The notes under the pieces were generated by a model. That model worked only from the letters and a program-made list of their open reading frames with translations. It did no database searches and was not told where the DNA came from. The position numbers and the translations under genes are program-made. A stretch of 64,000 bases of DNA from Aquarana catesbeiana (lineage: Eukaryota > Chordata > Amphibia > Anura > Ranidae), in assembly GCF_042186555.1 (NCBI RefSeq), contig NC_133332.1:129024375-129088374 (forward strand). Reading direction: 5' to 3'. Positions 1-9,536 of this stretch are shown one piece after another. Within the stretch, counting starts at the first letter, position 1; each line of letters begins with the position of its first letter.

Positions 1-2
1 AA

Positions 3-956
3 ATCTCTTCACCTAATGGCCCAATGACCCCCCTACGAATGAACCCAGATTTTTTGCCGGGAATGCATCCCACCTTCTTAGCGGACCACTGGCCCCACCC
101 TACTGTAAAAGCTGAGCATTTTTTCGACGGACACCACTTCTTATCCCAATCAGCGCTTGCATCAAAAATGAACGTAAACTCTTTCCCATTCTGGACATAC
201 GTCCAATTAAGACATTTTTTTAACAAACCTAAACCCAGACCAGAATGGTCCAGACAGACCACCACATTTGAGAACCTATGCGCAAGTAAGGACCCACAAA
301 AACACCTGATATCCCAGACATATGCACTCCTATTTACAGCTCGCACACCAACGAAACACTGGACCACCAGACAATGGGAACAGGACCTATCAATAACCCT
401 TACTGACGCAGAATGGGAAAAAATATATACCCTGGCCCACAAAGGATCACTCAATGTACAAGTGCAGGAAAACGCCTTTAAAATACTATCCAGATGGTAC
501 AGACCACCATTGACGCTACACCGCATTGATCCGTCAATTACCCAAACATGTTGGAGATGCAAAACTGAGATTGGATCGTTCCTACATGTTTGGTGGTCAT
601 GCACAAAACTTCAACCCTTCTGGTTAGAAGTACACAAACTGATCAGCAAAATAACGACTTATACGTTAGACTTCGATCCTGCAACATTCCTACTTCATCA
701 TTCCAAATTGCCACTATCGACTTACCTCCGATCTCTGGCCATGCATATGGTGAACGCTGCCAAACTTTGTATCCCCCTCAAATGGCGTTCCACAGACCAA
801 CCTTCCGTCACAGAATGGTTCACACGCATACAAAAAACGATGGTCATGGAAGACCTCATACATCAGGCCAAAGAAACACAACCTAAGTTCATCAAAACAT
901 GGACGTGCTGGATACACTTCACCTCCACTGATGAATACAAACAATATTTTACATAA
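3..956 (+). CDS. L1 ORF2 C-terminal region (5' partial)
   Basis: The frame is open from the window edge to a TAA at 954-956, so the first ATG at 24 is internal and is not a true start. The protein contains a CWRC...H...C cluster followed by a QPFW motif near residues 185-205. That cysteine-rich C-terminal block is characteristic of L1-clade ORF2 proteins and lies downstream of the endonuclease and reverse transcriptase domains, which are not in the window. In the family it supports RNA binding during retrotransposition. No internal stop is seen in this 950-bp piece, suggesting a fairly young copy. Confidence 0.8.
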   Translation: MSSPNGPMTPLRMNPDFLPGMHPTFLADHWPHPTVKAEHFFDGHHFLSQSALASKMNVNSFPFWTYVQLRHFFNKPKPRPEWSRQTTTFENLCASKDPQKHLISQTYALLFTARTPTKHWTTRQWEQDLSITLTDAEWEKIYTLAHKGSLNVQVQENAFKILSRWYRPPLTLHRIDPSITQTCWRCKTEIGSFLHVWWSCTKLQPFWLEVHKLISKITTYTLDFDPATFLLHHSKLPLSTYLRSLAMHMVNAAKLCIPLKWRSTDQPSVTEWFTRIQKTMVMEDLIHQAKETQPKFIKTWTCWIHFTSTDEYKQYFT

Positions 957-1567
957 CACTAATACGATTGATGTGACGATGACTACACTACCACACATTT
1001 CTTTAACCTGGACAATCATTGCCCCCTGCATCTTCCCCTCCGCTATTGATGACTTCCATTACCCCAAAACTCAAGTTGACACTCCCAAAATCAATATCCT
1101 CTGCTGCCAACGATCACGACTACACGCACACTAATGTTCCCCCAACTCGTCCCCTAAGATTCCCTTTTGCAACCCCCTATCCATACTTATTTTCACCCAG
1201 ACTAAACTCTAAAAACAAGATTTACCGAGTGAACCTCATAACCAGATAATTCATACCCCTATCCACACCCCCACCTTCATTCACCTTATATTCACCAACA
1301 TCCCTAATGATATGAATAGATAGTGCTCTAGGACTTAATGACAATATCTCTAATGTATAGACTCATTCAAACCTTATAGAATATTTCACCTAAATATATG
1401 TCCTAACAATACAGTTTATATATAACAATTCACCTTTCTCTCTCACGAGATTAGCGGCTGCGTCCGCAAATGTATATTGTACTGTATCCAACTTATCCCT
1501 GTGCGATACTTCTCCTTTCTGTACTTTTCCCTGTTACTCCTGTTAAAAACCAATAAAAATTATTTCA
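957..1567 (+). other. L1 3' untranslated region
   Basis: AT-rich, C-rich sequence without a convincing reading frame lies between the ORF2 stop and the A-tract. It ends with AATAAA about 15 bp before the A-run. Nothing else was recognised in it. Confidence 0.7.
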
Positions 1568-1885
1568 CAAAAAAAAAAAAAAAAAAAAAAAGAATGTTGG
1601 TTTTGAGGTGTGGGATCTGACACCTGGACCCAGCACATACCTTCCACTTGTTGATGTAACATCCCCTGACACAAGTCACACAGAGGGCCAAAGAGACCCA
1701 AAATTGGAAGAAACTATTCATGAGCCTCTTGTTTGTGTCATGTGTTTTTAAGAATCGCAAAGCCAAAATTTAAAGATGCCCACAAATGGTGCTAAAATAT
1801 TCTTATTTCCGTCATGATCCCATGCCTAAAATGTATGTCTTTCCCTACATCTAGTTTGCTAAAGCCACAAAACACACAGTAGGTT

Positions 1886-2030
1886 AACATGTGCTAGTTC
1901 CCATCATGGGGTATCAATGGACGAGTTTTGGGTGTGTAACCCCTTCCTCTTACCTATTGTAGTTATGAGGAAGGGGTTGCACCCCCAAAAAGCAACCATT
2001 TATACCCTGTGATGGGAGATAGCACATGTT
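1886..2030. repeat. Long hairpin in Harbinger intergenic region
   Basis: Imperfect inverted arms run from AACATGTGCTA at 1886 to AGCACATGTT at 2030. The inner arms read ACCCCTTCCTC and GAGGAAGGGGT around a loop of roughly 17 bp. The same hairpin sits at the same relative place in H2 (54436-54581). Confidence 0.75.
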
Positions 2031-2785
2031 GACACACTGTGTGTTTTTGGGAATTAGAAACTAACCTGTTTGTACCTACACACATTTCAGGCAGGGGATC
2101 ATAAGGGACATTTAACAGTTATGCCTCTATGTGGACATGGCTTCAAATTTTGGCATTTAGAGGGGTGGGATCACCACCATCTGAGGAAGGCAACATCAAC
2201 ACAGTCTTGTGATACTAATGTCTCATATGGCCTTCACTTTACCAAACTCGAACTTTGTAAGTTCATGAGTTGGGGATGTGTATCTTATGTTTTCAAACAC
2301 GCCTGTTTAGCCCCAAAAAAGGCAAAATAATGGCAAACATACATGTTTATACACCAAGGTGTTGGTTTGTTATAAAACCTTAAAACACACATGTGAATGT
2401 GCTTTGAGTAAAATGTTTTTTACTAAACAATGTGTGGCTTGTTATTTCAGTGCTCAATACCAGTGTATTTGTTAAGTTGGTATAGTTACAGTGACAATAT
2501 GCTCTAAAATGTGCCAAAGAAATTAAAGGAGTTGAAAAAGCATAATGTTTTCGAACTTCATGCATTAGATACATTAAGAACAAAAATATTGTGTGTAGCA
2601 GACACACAGCACAACATAATAGTTAGCTGAAGAAGAGATTATCACCTCATGTAGCAAATAAGGTACCTTTGCACTATTGTCTAAAATAGACAAAAAAGGC
2701 CATTTGATAACCTATTATACAGATAAGAAACACATACAACAGTAGTTCAAATGAAATAGTATTTTATGATAAAATAAAATTAGGA

Positions 2786-3521
2786 TTATGGATCAGCTAC
2801 ATTTTGCTGCCAAGCCACTGCCCCTCTACCCACAAAATATTCCATATATTTTTGGCGGATGTCTCGGGCATTTTGGGAGGGCAACCCAGCACGGGCAGGT
2901 TCGAGAGACATCATGTTGGTTGTCCACCGACGGGCAAGCTGCAGCATCTTCAGCTGGGCCTGACACTGCAGGGTTAACATCAGCTGGCAGTGAGGAAAGG
3001 TAGTTGCTAGCGTTCCTCCATAAAAAATTGTGTGGGATGCAACAGCACAAAACAACATAGTTTATTTTATATTGAGCCAGGTTAATGGGGTTAAAAAGAG
3101 CCTGAAGTGACTTGAGAGGATGCCAAAGGCGTTTCCAACCACCTTTATGGCACGAGAGAGCTTGTAGTTGAAGATTCTCTGCTGTGGGGTGAGGTTCCTC
3201 ATAGGAAAGGGCTTCATAACATGTTCCCCCAGAGCAAAGGCCTCATCTGCCAGAAAAAATCTGGAGCCGTTGGTAGAACTCCGTCTGCATTATGACACCT
3301 CCATCCGAGTTGTGGCCATTCTTCTCAACACCAACAAAAAGGAACTCATACGTTGCAGAAACAACAGCTAGCAGTACTATGCTGCAAAAGCCCTTATAAT
3401 TGTAGCAATATGAGCCCAAGTTGGGTGGTGGGACAATCCTCACATTTCCCATTAATAGCACCACCACAGTTGGGAAAATCCCACTGCTGCTGAAACTGGC
3501 CTGCAACATCCTGGAAGGAAA
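2786..3521 (-). pseudogene. Harbinger transposase exon 2 (HARBI1-like), decayed
   Basis: Minus-strand translation shows the DDE-transposase stretch around 3243-3509, including IVPPPNLGSYCYNYKGF, VVSATYEFLFVGV and SDGGVIMQTEFYQRLQ, which align by eye with the H2 and H3 copies. The end of the protein at 2786-3058 includes DIRQKYMEYFVGRGA, the counterpart of DVRLTYLEFFAGRGA in H2. A ctccag splice acceptor precedes the exon at about 3522-3527. Frame changes separate the two blocks and much of the catalytic middle is lost, so no protein can be made. PIF/Harbinger transposases cut and join element ends, working with a Myb-like partner. Confidence 0.75.
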
Positions 3522-4117
3522 CTGGAGTCAAAAAAGAAAGAAGAAATGACTACTTCTGCACATAACATTGCAAGCAGATTGGACAAAAACATTCTTGGCC
3601 AACATAAGTATAGAACTGAAATGAGTATTTAAAGACAAAAGTGTAAGGTCAACTTATCAGATTTGTCACCCCCATTTGAAAAAAGTTATGGTGTGGGGGA
3701 GGTAATGGGTAGATGTTTTGTACAGGTAACTCTCTCCACTCTCTCCACTTCCATGAGAGCTAAATGCATAAATAATGTGTGATACTTTGGCCAGCCCCTC
3801 CTTACTTACACTATTGGCAGCCCAGTGGAGAGGTAAGAAGTGTCATAATCTAAAAATACGGATACACACTGTCCAAATTGAAGCACATTTTGCCATTCAT
3901 AAATTACCTATCAAGATAATATGAGCCAAAAACTTTCTACGTTACAATTTGGAGGTAATCAGACAGGCCCTTGCACTTCATGCTTTGATGAATTTATCCA
4001 GAAATATGACCACAAAAGAGGTATGGTGTGTATGGGTTTTGCAAAGTCAGCAGATAAAGTATTGGTATCGGTTGACTTAGCATTTGGGGGGGGTCCAAAT
4101 GAGTTTGTGCCCCAAAA

Positions 4118-4800
4118 AATTCCAGTGCCCGGTGCACTTCTGAGACATTCAGTAGCTCTTCTCTGAAATCCATTATTTCATCCAACCGCCACTCAAAATC
4201 ACTCCTAAAGTTAGGGTCAGCTTCACATACAACAGTCCCAGGCCGCCGTAGCCAAAGCCTGCCATTGAGCTGTTATCCGCTGTCCAAGGGCATGCTTTGG
4301 ATACATGCCACCAGAGGGCTCTGTAGCTCTCATTCAGCCACATCTCTGCCCAGACCAGCTGCTTAATTCTGCTGTCTGTTCCTTGTGCGTTTTTTCTCCC
4401 AAAAACAGCACCCGCAATCCGTACTGTGACCAGTACCTTTCCTGGATGGAGGGGAGAACTTTTCCCTGGTGGTGTTGCTCACGGGCTAGCGTTTCCTTCC
4501 AGAGTTTGCAGCACATAGAATCATACCAAACCAGCAGGACCTGCTCTGATACTGGTCCTCTGTGCTGTATCTGCATCTCTTGCAACCTCCTTCCGAATTC
4601 CTCTTCCATGGCGGCTGGTATCTGTAGCTCTCATCTCCTGCTATCTGAACGTTGGATCCAGATGGAGGTTCGGATGTCCCAGACTGCTGGAAGCATCCCA
4701 CCACTGCCACGAATGTAACTACTGTACTCATTTGGTTGCTGAACATGGACTGATGTATTTGAGATGACACACAAATATATACTGCAGGCTGACAATACAA
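4118..4800 (-). mobile_element. Fragment of the pol-less LTR family (5' internal region)
   Basis: The minus strand aligns by eye with the internal region at about 25044-25760. At 4700-4720 it has the PBS-like GTGGCAGTGGTGGGAT, followed by MEEEFGRRLQEMQIQHRGP (4553-4609) and the RYWSQYG block. It ends at about 4118 near the counterpart of WAQEDLEF. Frame breaks are present. Bases 4720-4899 look like the adjoining LTR of a different subfamily. Confidence 0.65.
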
Positions 4801-4899
4801 ACTGTAACCAGAAACCTAATTAACTTGAGCTAGTTTACTAATCATTTACCCATACTTGGTGACTTTCAGGGCAGCCTTGCCGTCCCCTAACTCACAACT

Positions 4900-4912
4900 T
4901 ACAATACACATA
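4900..4912. repeat. 13-bp target-site duplication, left of PLE A
   Basis: TACAATACACATA at 4900-4912 is repeated exactly at 8030-8042. The two copies bracket the Penelope-like element. Confidence 0.85.
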
Positions 4913-5014
4913 CAAAAAAAGCCTGGTGCTCAAGGCACAGCATAACCCCTCAGGATTTTGAGGACAGACCAGGAGAGTAAAAAAAAAAAAAAAGGGTTCA
5001 CTTTGGAGGTTTCA

Positions 5015-6272
5015 ACGGTTCCCACTACCTTTGGGTACATGCGCCAACCTGTACCTGGGGGAGTGGGAAAGATTATTGTTTGTGGCTGCTGAGGCAGCTA
5101 GCTATACTGGGCATGTGGTAGCATGGTATCGCTACATAGACAATGTCATTCTGATATGGGACGGCCCAACTACACTTTTGTTGAAATTTTTGGAATATAT
5201 GAAAAATGCCTATCTAAAAATGCCTTCAATCTCCAATTAAAATGACTTACAATTTGCCCAGGATTTATTTTTTGGATCTGACCATCACAAAGGACAGTGA
5301 TGGTTCTTTCCAAAGTGAACTCTTTATAAAACCCACGGCGAGAAATACGATTTTGGCAGCGTCCAGTTTTCACCCTGAACCGTTATTGGCATCTATCCAT
5401 TTTGCCCAATATATCAGGGCTAGGCGCAACTGTTCTAGCCATGCCCTCTTTGACCAAGAGGCCGCCATACTGAGACAAAGACTACGTGCCAGAGGATACT
5501 CTAACAGCATCCTCAAAAAGGCATATAAGAAGGCCAGGGATAAATGCAGGAGGGACCTTCTTTTCTCTAAAAAAAACAATTAGTGAATCTCCTCCCACAC
5601 GTGTCATCACTAGATACTGCCAACAACATCGACAAATTAGAGACATATTAAAAAAGTACTGGCACCTACTAAGCATGGATGCCACTTTTTGTATCTATAC
5701 AACCCCTCATTACTTATCGAAGAGCCCCCTTTTTACGAGACAAACTGGTCCATAGCGAATTCAAGGACAATATACGTGATCACAGGAAACTAAGAGGCAC
5801 ATTTAGATGTGGTAATTGCAATATACTGCCAATACATGGACATAAATAAATCTGTAGTGTTACCCAATGGAGAGTCATTCAGATCCAAACACTTTGTAAA
5901 CTGTTGCACCGTGGGGGTGGTTTACCTAATGCAGTGCGAATGCAGTTGCTTTTACGTAGGCAAAATTAAACTACCCTTCTGGCAATAAATTTACCGCCAC
6001 ATTGTAAGTATCAACAAAAAGGATCCTGATCTCCCCATCGGTCGACACTGCCGTATAGTGCACGCTGATTGCCCTCCTAAAGTGCGTTTTTTGGACTTAG
6101 ACCACATTCCCATCAGCCCCAGAGGTGGTGACTCTAACAAAGCACTCCTACAGAGCGAACAAAGGTGGATATTCCACCTCAATGCCACTGCACCTCCAGG
6201 CCTCAATGAGGCCTTTAATTTCAAGCCCTTTTTAGAGGGCTTTCGATCAGGGGTCTGTGAATTAGACCTTTA
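5015..6272 (+). pseudogene. PLE reverse transcriptase/GIY-YIG protein, truncated and frameshifted
   Basis: The 5' half of the gene is missing. Recognisable blocks in order are CANLYLGEWERLLF and RYIDNVILIWDG (5031-5240; the catalytic YIDD has become YIDN), YFLDLTITKDSDGSF (5242 on), RARRNCSSHALFDQEA, GVVYLMQCEC and FYVGK of the GIY-YIG nuclease (about 5905-5970), and the end EQRWIFHLNATAPPGLNEAF (6151-6225). Several stops and frame changes separate them. The encoded type of enzyme makes and inserts cDNA copies of the element in the nucleus. The YIDN change plus frame damage make this copy inactive. Confidence 0.85.
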
Positions 6273-7322
6273 ATTAATTAAAAAAAACATTCTCAGTAGG
6301 TGGCTCTTTGTATATTTTAATTTTTTAATTTTTCATGTGCTTCATCATACCAGTACAGTTCTATCTACATTTGTGTCCATTATATGTATAAATTAGATTT
6401 TTCACATGTTTGCCATCATTTCTGTATCTGATTAAACCATGCATAGCATAGTGCTGTATCTTTTGTGCATTAATTGCTGTTTTTGTTGTTTTAAAGGTCT
6501 TGCCTGTACCATACGGTGATGTACTATCATACTGACTCTCAAGCCTGGGCTGATCACTCCTTACCACTAGGTGGTGCACTCTCTTCTTCCTTATGATTTA
6601 TTCCTGATTTTCACCTTGCATGTTTTCATACATGCCCTCTATTTTTTCCATTGGTTCTTTACTGTGTGGCGATTTGTTCTCTCATTGATTGCCTGGTGCA
6701 TGGGAGACTTCCGATCCCCGCCTGCCTGGCGGTGGCTCGGGGTCCCTTTGCCCTTTGGAGCTCAGCCTTTGGGCTGCGCTCCTTAATATTTGTGTTCCAG
6801 TTTGGAGTGCAGAGGGGTGGGCCATATGCGCGCTGGTGGCGGGATGATGCGGGATGTGGTTCCGCCCCCACTTGTGGCCGGGCCCGCGGCACTCTGCCAG
6901 GGAGCCCTGAGGCAGATGGTTGCAGCCATCTCTGGCACAACACTCTGCCTCATCGACCACAGCTGAGTCAGGCACTGAGTGCAGCCCGTACTCAGCTGTT
7001 TGCAGTAGCCTCACTGGCTATTTAAACTTCCGGCCAGCAGCGGCACTCACATTGCTGGTGCTTGCTGCTGGGACCCACCGATTTGTGCACACTCCCTTAC
7101 ATGGTGAGCTTTGACTTTGATTACCCTTACACTGTGTAGATATTACTAATCTCTGACTCAAATCATTACGCCAGGCATTCACCATTACCCTTTGTCTTTT
7201 TGTCTCTAGGTAGACAGGAAGCCATAGGTTGAATTTTTCTATCTGCTGGCCGACCTTATGCTGAAGGGAGTAGTTACTCCAATCAGCGGGAGTTCTTGCA
7301 GTTACTGTGGGTTTTCCCGGCT

Positions 7323-7635
7323 CTTACCTTCCATAACTTTGGCTCTATACATCAGCCACACATCCTTAGTTTTGCACCGTAAGGCAGCAACTGTGCAGGC
7401 TTTATGCATACTTCTCCCCCCTCTGTGTTCAGTGGCGAACAGCCCGGGCATGTGAGTATATTCTTACCTCCCATACCTTTGGCTCTTACCTCCCATACCT
7501 TTGGCTCTATACATCAGCCACACATCCTTAGTTTCGTACCACAAGGCAGCAACTGTGCAGGCTTTATCCATACTTCTCCCCCCTCTGCGTTCAGTGGCAA
7601 ACAGCCAAGGCATGTGAGTATATTCTTCCTTTGCC
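7323..7635 (+). repeat. Tandem duplication in the PLE A 3' region
   Basis: Two copies of a unit of about 150-165 bp lie side by side, each running from the TTTGGCTCTATACATCAGCC motif to CATGTGAGTATATTCTT (first copy about 7337-7466, second about 7500-7627). They differ at scattered positions. Confidence 0.8.
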
Positions 7636-8029
7636 ATGTTTACTGTGTATATGGTTATCCAATCTCTGTTTAAAAACAATCTCAATTTGATTGTATCACT
7701 GTATCATTGTATTAATGCTTAAATATGTTTACATTATAGAACATGTATGCTATAGATGACATAGAGCCTATGAAGAAGGACATGTCAGGCACTATTTTTT
7801 AAGAGGGTAGCTACTGCTATGTTTGCAATTCTGTACCTACATTGATTTTAATGTTTCTCCTATTAAATTACTTTTTCAATAAAATAAAGGAACTTTTTAA
7901 ATACTCTCCTGGTCTGTCCTCAAAATCCTGAGGGGTTATGCTGTGCCTTGAGCACCAGGCTTTTTTTTTGTCCATTGGATTGGCCAGACCAGGCCATATA
8001 TGCACTGCCATTCTACAAATTTTAATTAT

Positions 8030-8042
8030 TACAATACACATA
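8030..8042. repeat. 13-bp target-site duplication, right of PLE A
   Basis: TACAATACACATA matches 4900-4912 exactly. Confidence 0.85.
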
Positions 8043-8345
8043 AGTATAAACACATCCCCAATAGTTTGCTAGGAGACAATGGCGTGTTAATGAGCACAAT
8101 AAACTATTGGGTTCAAGACCTGGGCTTTCCAGGTTTCATTAATCAGCATTCCTTTCACATACATTTGTCCACTGAGTCTCAAGCTGGCAGAGACCATCAT
8201 GGCCTCCTTAATAATGTCCTTTTGCATTACATAACAGAATATCTTCCTAAATGCTTTTAGCTCCCTCAAATGCCAAGGCCCATAGTCGGTAGGCAAGAGG
8301 CTATCTTTAAGTCCCCTCCAAAAGCTTTTGTCTCAGGTGAGTCTG
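8043..8345 (-). mobile_element. Fragment of the pol-less LTR family (3' internal end and LTR part)
   Basis: On the minus strand, AAAGCTTTTGGAGGGGAC and the following CTCTTGCC...GGGCC block at about 8262-8330 match 34690-34760 of the intact element, just upstream of its 3' LTR. Downstream sequence (8043-8240) differs and may be an LTR of another subfamily. On the minus strand this 3' internal piece precedes the 5' internal piece at 4118-4720, with PLE A between them. Confidence 0.55.
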
Positions 8346-8384
8346 TCACATATATATATATGCAAGAGACTGTATATATATATT

Positions 8385-8663
8385 AATACATCGCCTAAAG
8401 TGTGGGGATGTGGACTTAGTCCCCCTGAGCCATGATTAGCCAAAGGCACCCTGCCTTAGGCCAGTTATGGCTCTTTTAGCAGAATGCGGGTCAGGTCCAT
8501 GCTTTGGCCAATCATCATTCAGCAATGCACTGTGAGCTCACGTTCCGCGGCGCTCAAATTTGCCGCCAACGCCCCATAATGTTCGCTCTTTAGCGAACGG
8601 GTGAACACCCGATGTTCAAGTCGAACTTATGTTCGACTCTAACATCAAGCTCATCCCTAGTGC
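8385..8663 (-). mobile_element. hAT-type nonautonomous element, terminal fragment
   Basis: The right end reads AGCTCATCCCTA at about 8650-8662, the terminal motif of the two complete foldbacks at 19787 and 27649. The body (CATGCTTTGGCCAATCATC, TTAGCCAAAGGCACCCTGCC) is an inverted match to 36595-36870. TA-rich sequence at 8350-8384 takes the place of the other end. Confidence 0.65.
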
Positions 8664-8759
8664 TGACTCTCATGTCTGTTATCAAATGCACTTGCTCACA
8701 TATTCTTTAGGGAAATATGGCTTTAGTTACCTCATCCACACTATATTTTCTTTTTAAAG

Positions 8760-8773
8760 AGAACCTATCAATA
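8760..8773. repeat. 14-bp target-site duplication, left of PLE B
   Basis: AGAACCTATCAATA recurs exactly at 14438-14451. Confidence 0.85.
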
Positions 8774-9194
8774 TAGAGATAAAAAGCAAGAAGGGCCAAT
8801 CTAAGTGCAGTATCAGAAAAGACTTTAATAAAATTATAAAAATAACAGCCAAATGGCTACTCACAGGGGCAAGGTGAAATACAGGCAAAAAAGGACATGT
8901 AGCTGGCCCAGGGACGTCATCTCAGATGTTAACGGATGTTCACGGTGTAGGCTCCAGACTGTGTTGTCACGGCGCTGGGAAGAGAGTGGAGAGGCGGTCA
9001 GCAATGTGGAATGTCTCCGCTGATGGGTGCTGGATTAGGAGGAGGATGGTAAAGCCCGGGTGTCAGCAAGGTGAGCTGGCATCCAGTCAGACACTGAAGG
9101 CCAGGACCGGAAGCAGGAAACAGGAACCAGATGGAAACCAGCGTGAGGCGCACCATACACCAGGAACAAGGAAGCGGAGGTGACATATGGACGT

Positions 9195-9240
9195 GTCAGA
9201 TGACGCGTTTCAATGCTTCCGCATTTTCTTCAGATCTGCC
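9195..9240 (-). ncRNA. Hammerhead ribozyme motif, PLE B left arm
   Basis: On the minus strand the core CTGAAGA (9233-9227) is followed by a hairpin (AATGC/GCATT with GGAA loop and one bulged A), then GAAAC, a two-base loop and GTC. The flanks CAGAT and ATCTG pair over 5 bp as stem I. This is the type I hammerhead plan with a very short stem III, known from Penelope-like repeats. Position 7 tolerates any base, so CTGAAGA is compatible with self-cleavage. Predicted cleavage follows C at 9202. Confidence 0.75.
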
Positions 9241-9522
9241 CTTTATATAGAGTCTCTGGAGTCCGTCGCTAAGCGATGGTGTCAACAGGAGGGAGGAATA
9301 GTAGGAAGAGCAAGCGGTGATACAAAATATGAGAGATGAAATTGGTACACTAAGCAAGAAAGTAATAGGAATAAATTTGAATATAAAAATAAATATGATG
9401 AAAATTAAGAAAAAATAATGAGTATGTGATGTGTATGTAAAAGATGAAAATAAGAATGAAGAAAGAATAATAATGATAATTAGGAAAAACATAAAACTAT
9501 AATAATAAAAAATATAGTGAGA

Positions 9523-9536
9523 AATAATGAAAAATA
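9523..9536. repeat. 14-bp target-site duplication, left of inner foldback
   Basis: AATAATGAAAAATA recurs at 11294-11307. The motif is AT-rich, but the empty site is visible in the opposite PLE B arm (complement of about 13380-13415), which continues without interruption. Confidence 0.7.

Larger units (their letters stand above)
1..1591 (+). mobile_element. L1-type LINE, 3' end with poly(A) tail
   Basis: The segment holds the C-terminal part of an ORF2-like protein, about 0.6 kb of 3' untranslated DNA, an AATAAA signal near 1551 and a pure A-tract from about 1568 to 1591. This is the usual layout of an L1-clade retrotransposon inserted by target-primed reverse transcription. The 5' part lies outside the window. 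The A-tract abuts sequence assigned to a minus-strand Harbinger element, so the LINE probably landed in that older element. A target-site duplication cannot be tested because the 5' end is missing. Confidence 0.85.
1592..4117 (-). mobile_element. Decayed PIF/Harbinger element (H1)
   Basis: Read on the minus strand, this block is collinear with the better copy at 51.2-54.7 kb. Sequence around 3880-4115 matches the intron near 52480-52700, 2786-3521 matches transposase exon 2, 2140-2330 matches about 54255-54420, and the hairpin at 1886-2030 matches 54436-54581. The first transposase exon and both element ends are missing. One side is cut by an LTR-element fragment at about 4118 and the other by the L1 tail at about 1591. 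Confidence 0.75.
4913..8029 (+). mobile_element. Penelope-like element A with inverted tail piece
   Basis: The element is bounded by the exact 13-bp duplication TACAATACACATA. A decayed reverse transcriptase/GIY-YIG coding region (about 5015-6272) is followed by a 1.7-kb 3' region. The first ~75 bp (4913-4985) are the reverse complement of the last part (about 7905-7985), so the copy starts with an inverted piece of its own 3' end. That structure is typical of Penelope-like insertions. No hammerhead core was recognised in this copy. Confidence 0.85.

Noticed and set aside
4913..4985. Hammerhead in the PLE A inverted tail (CCTCAGGATTTTGAGG hairpin)
   Set aside because: A hairpin is present but no CTGANGA core plus GAAA could be placed around it.
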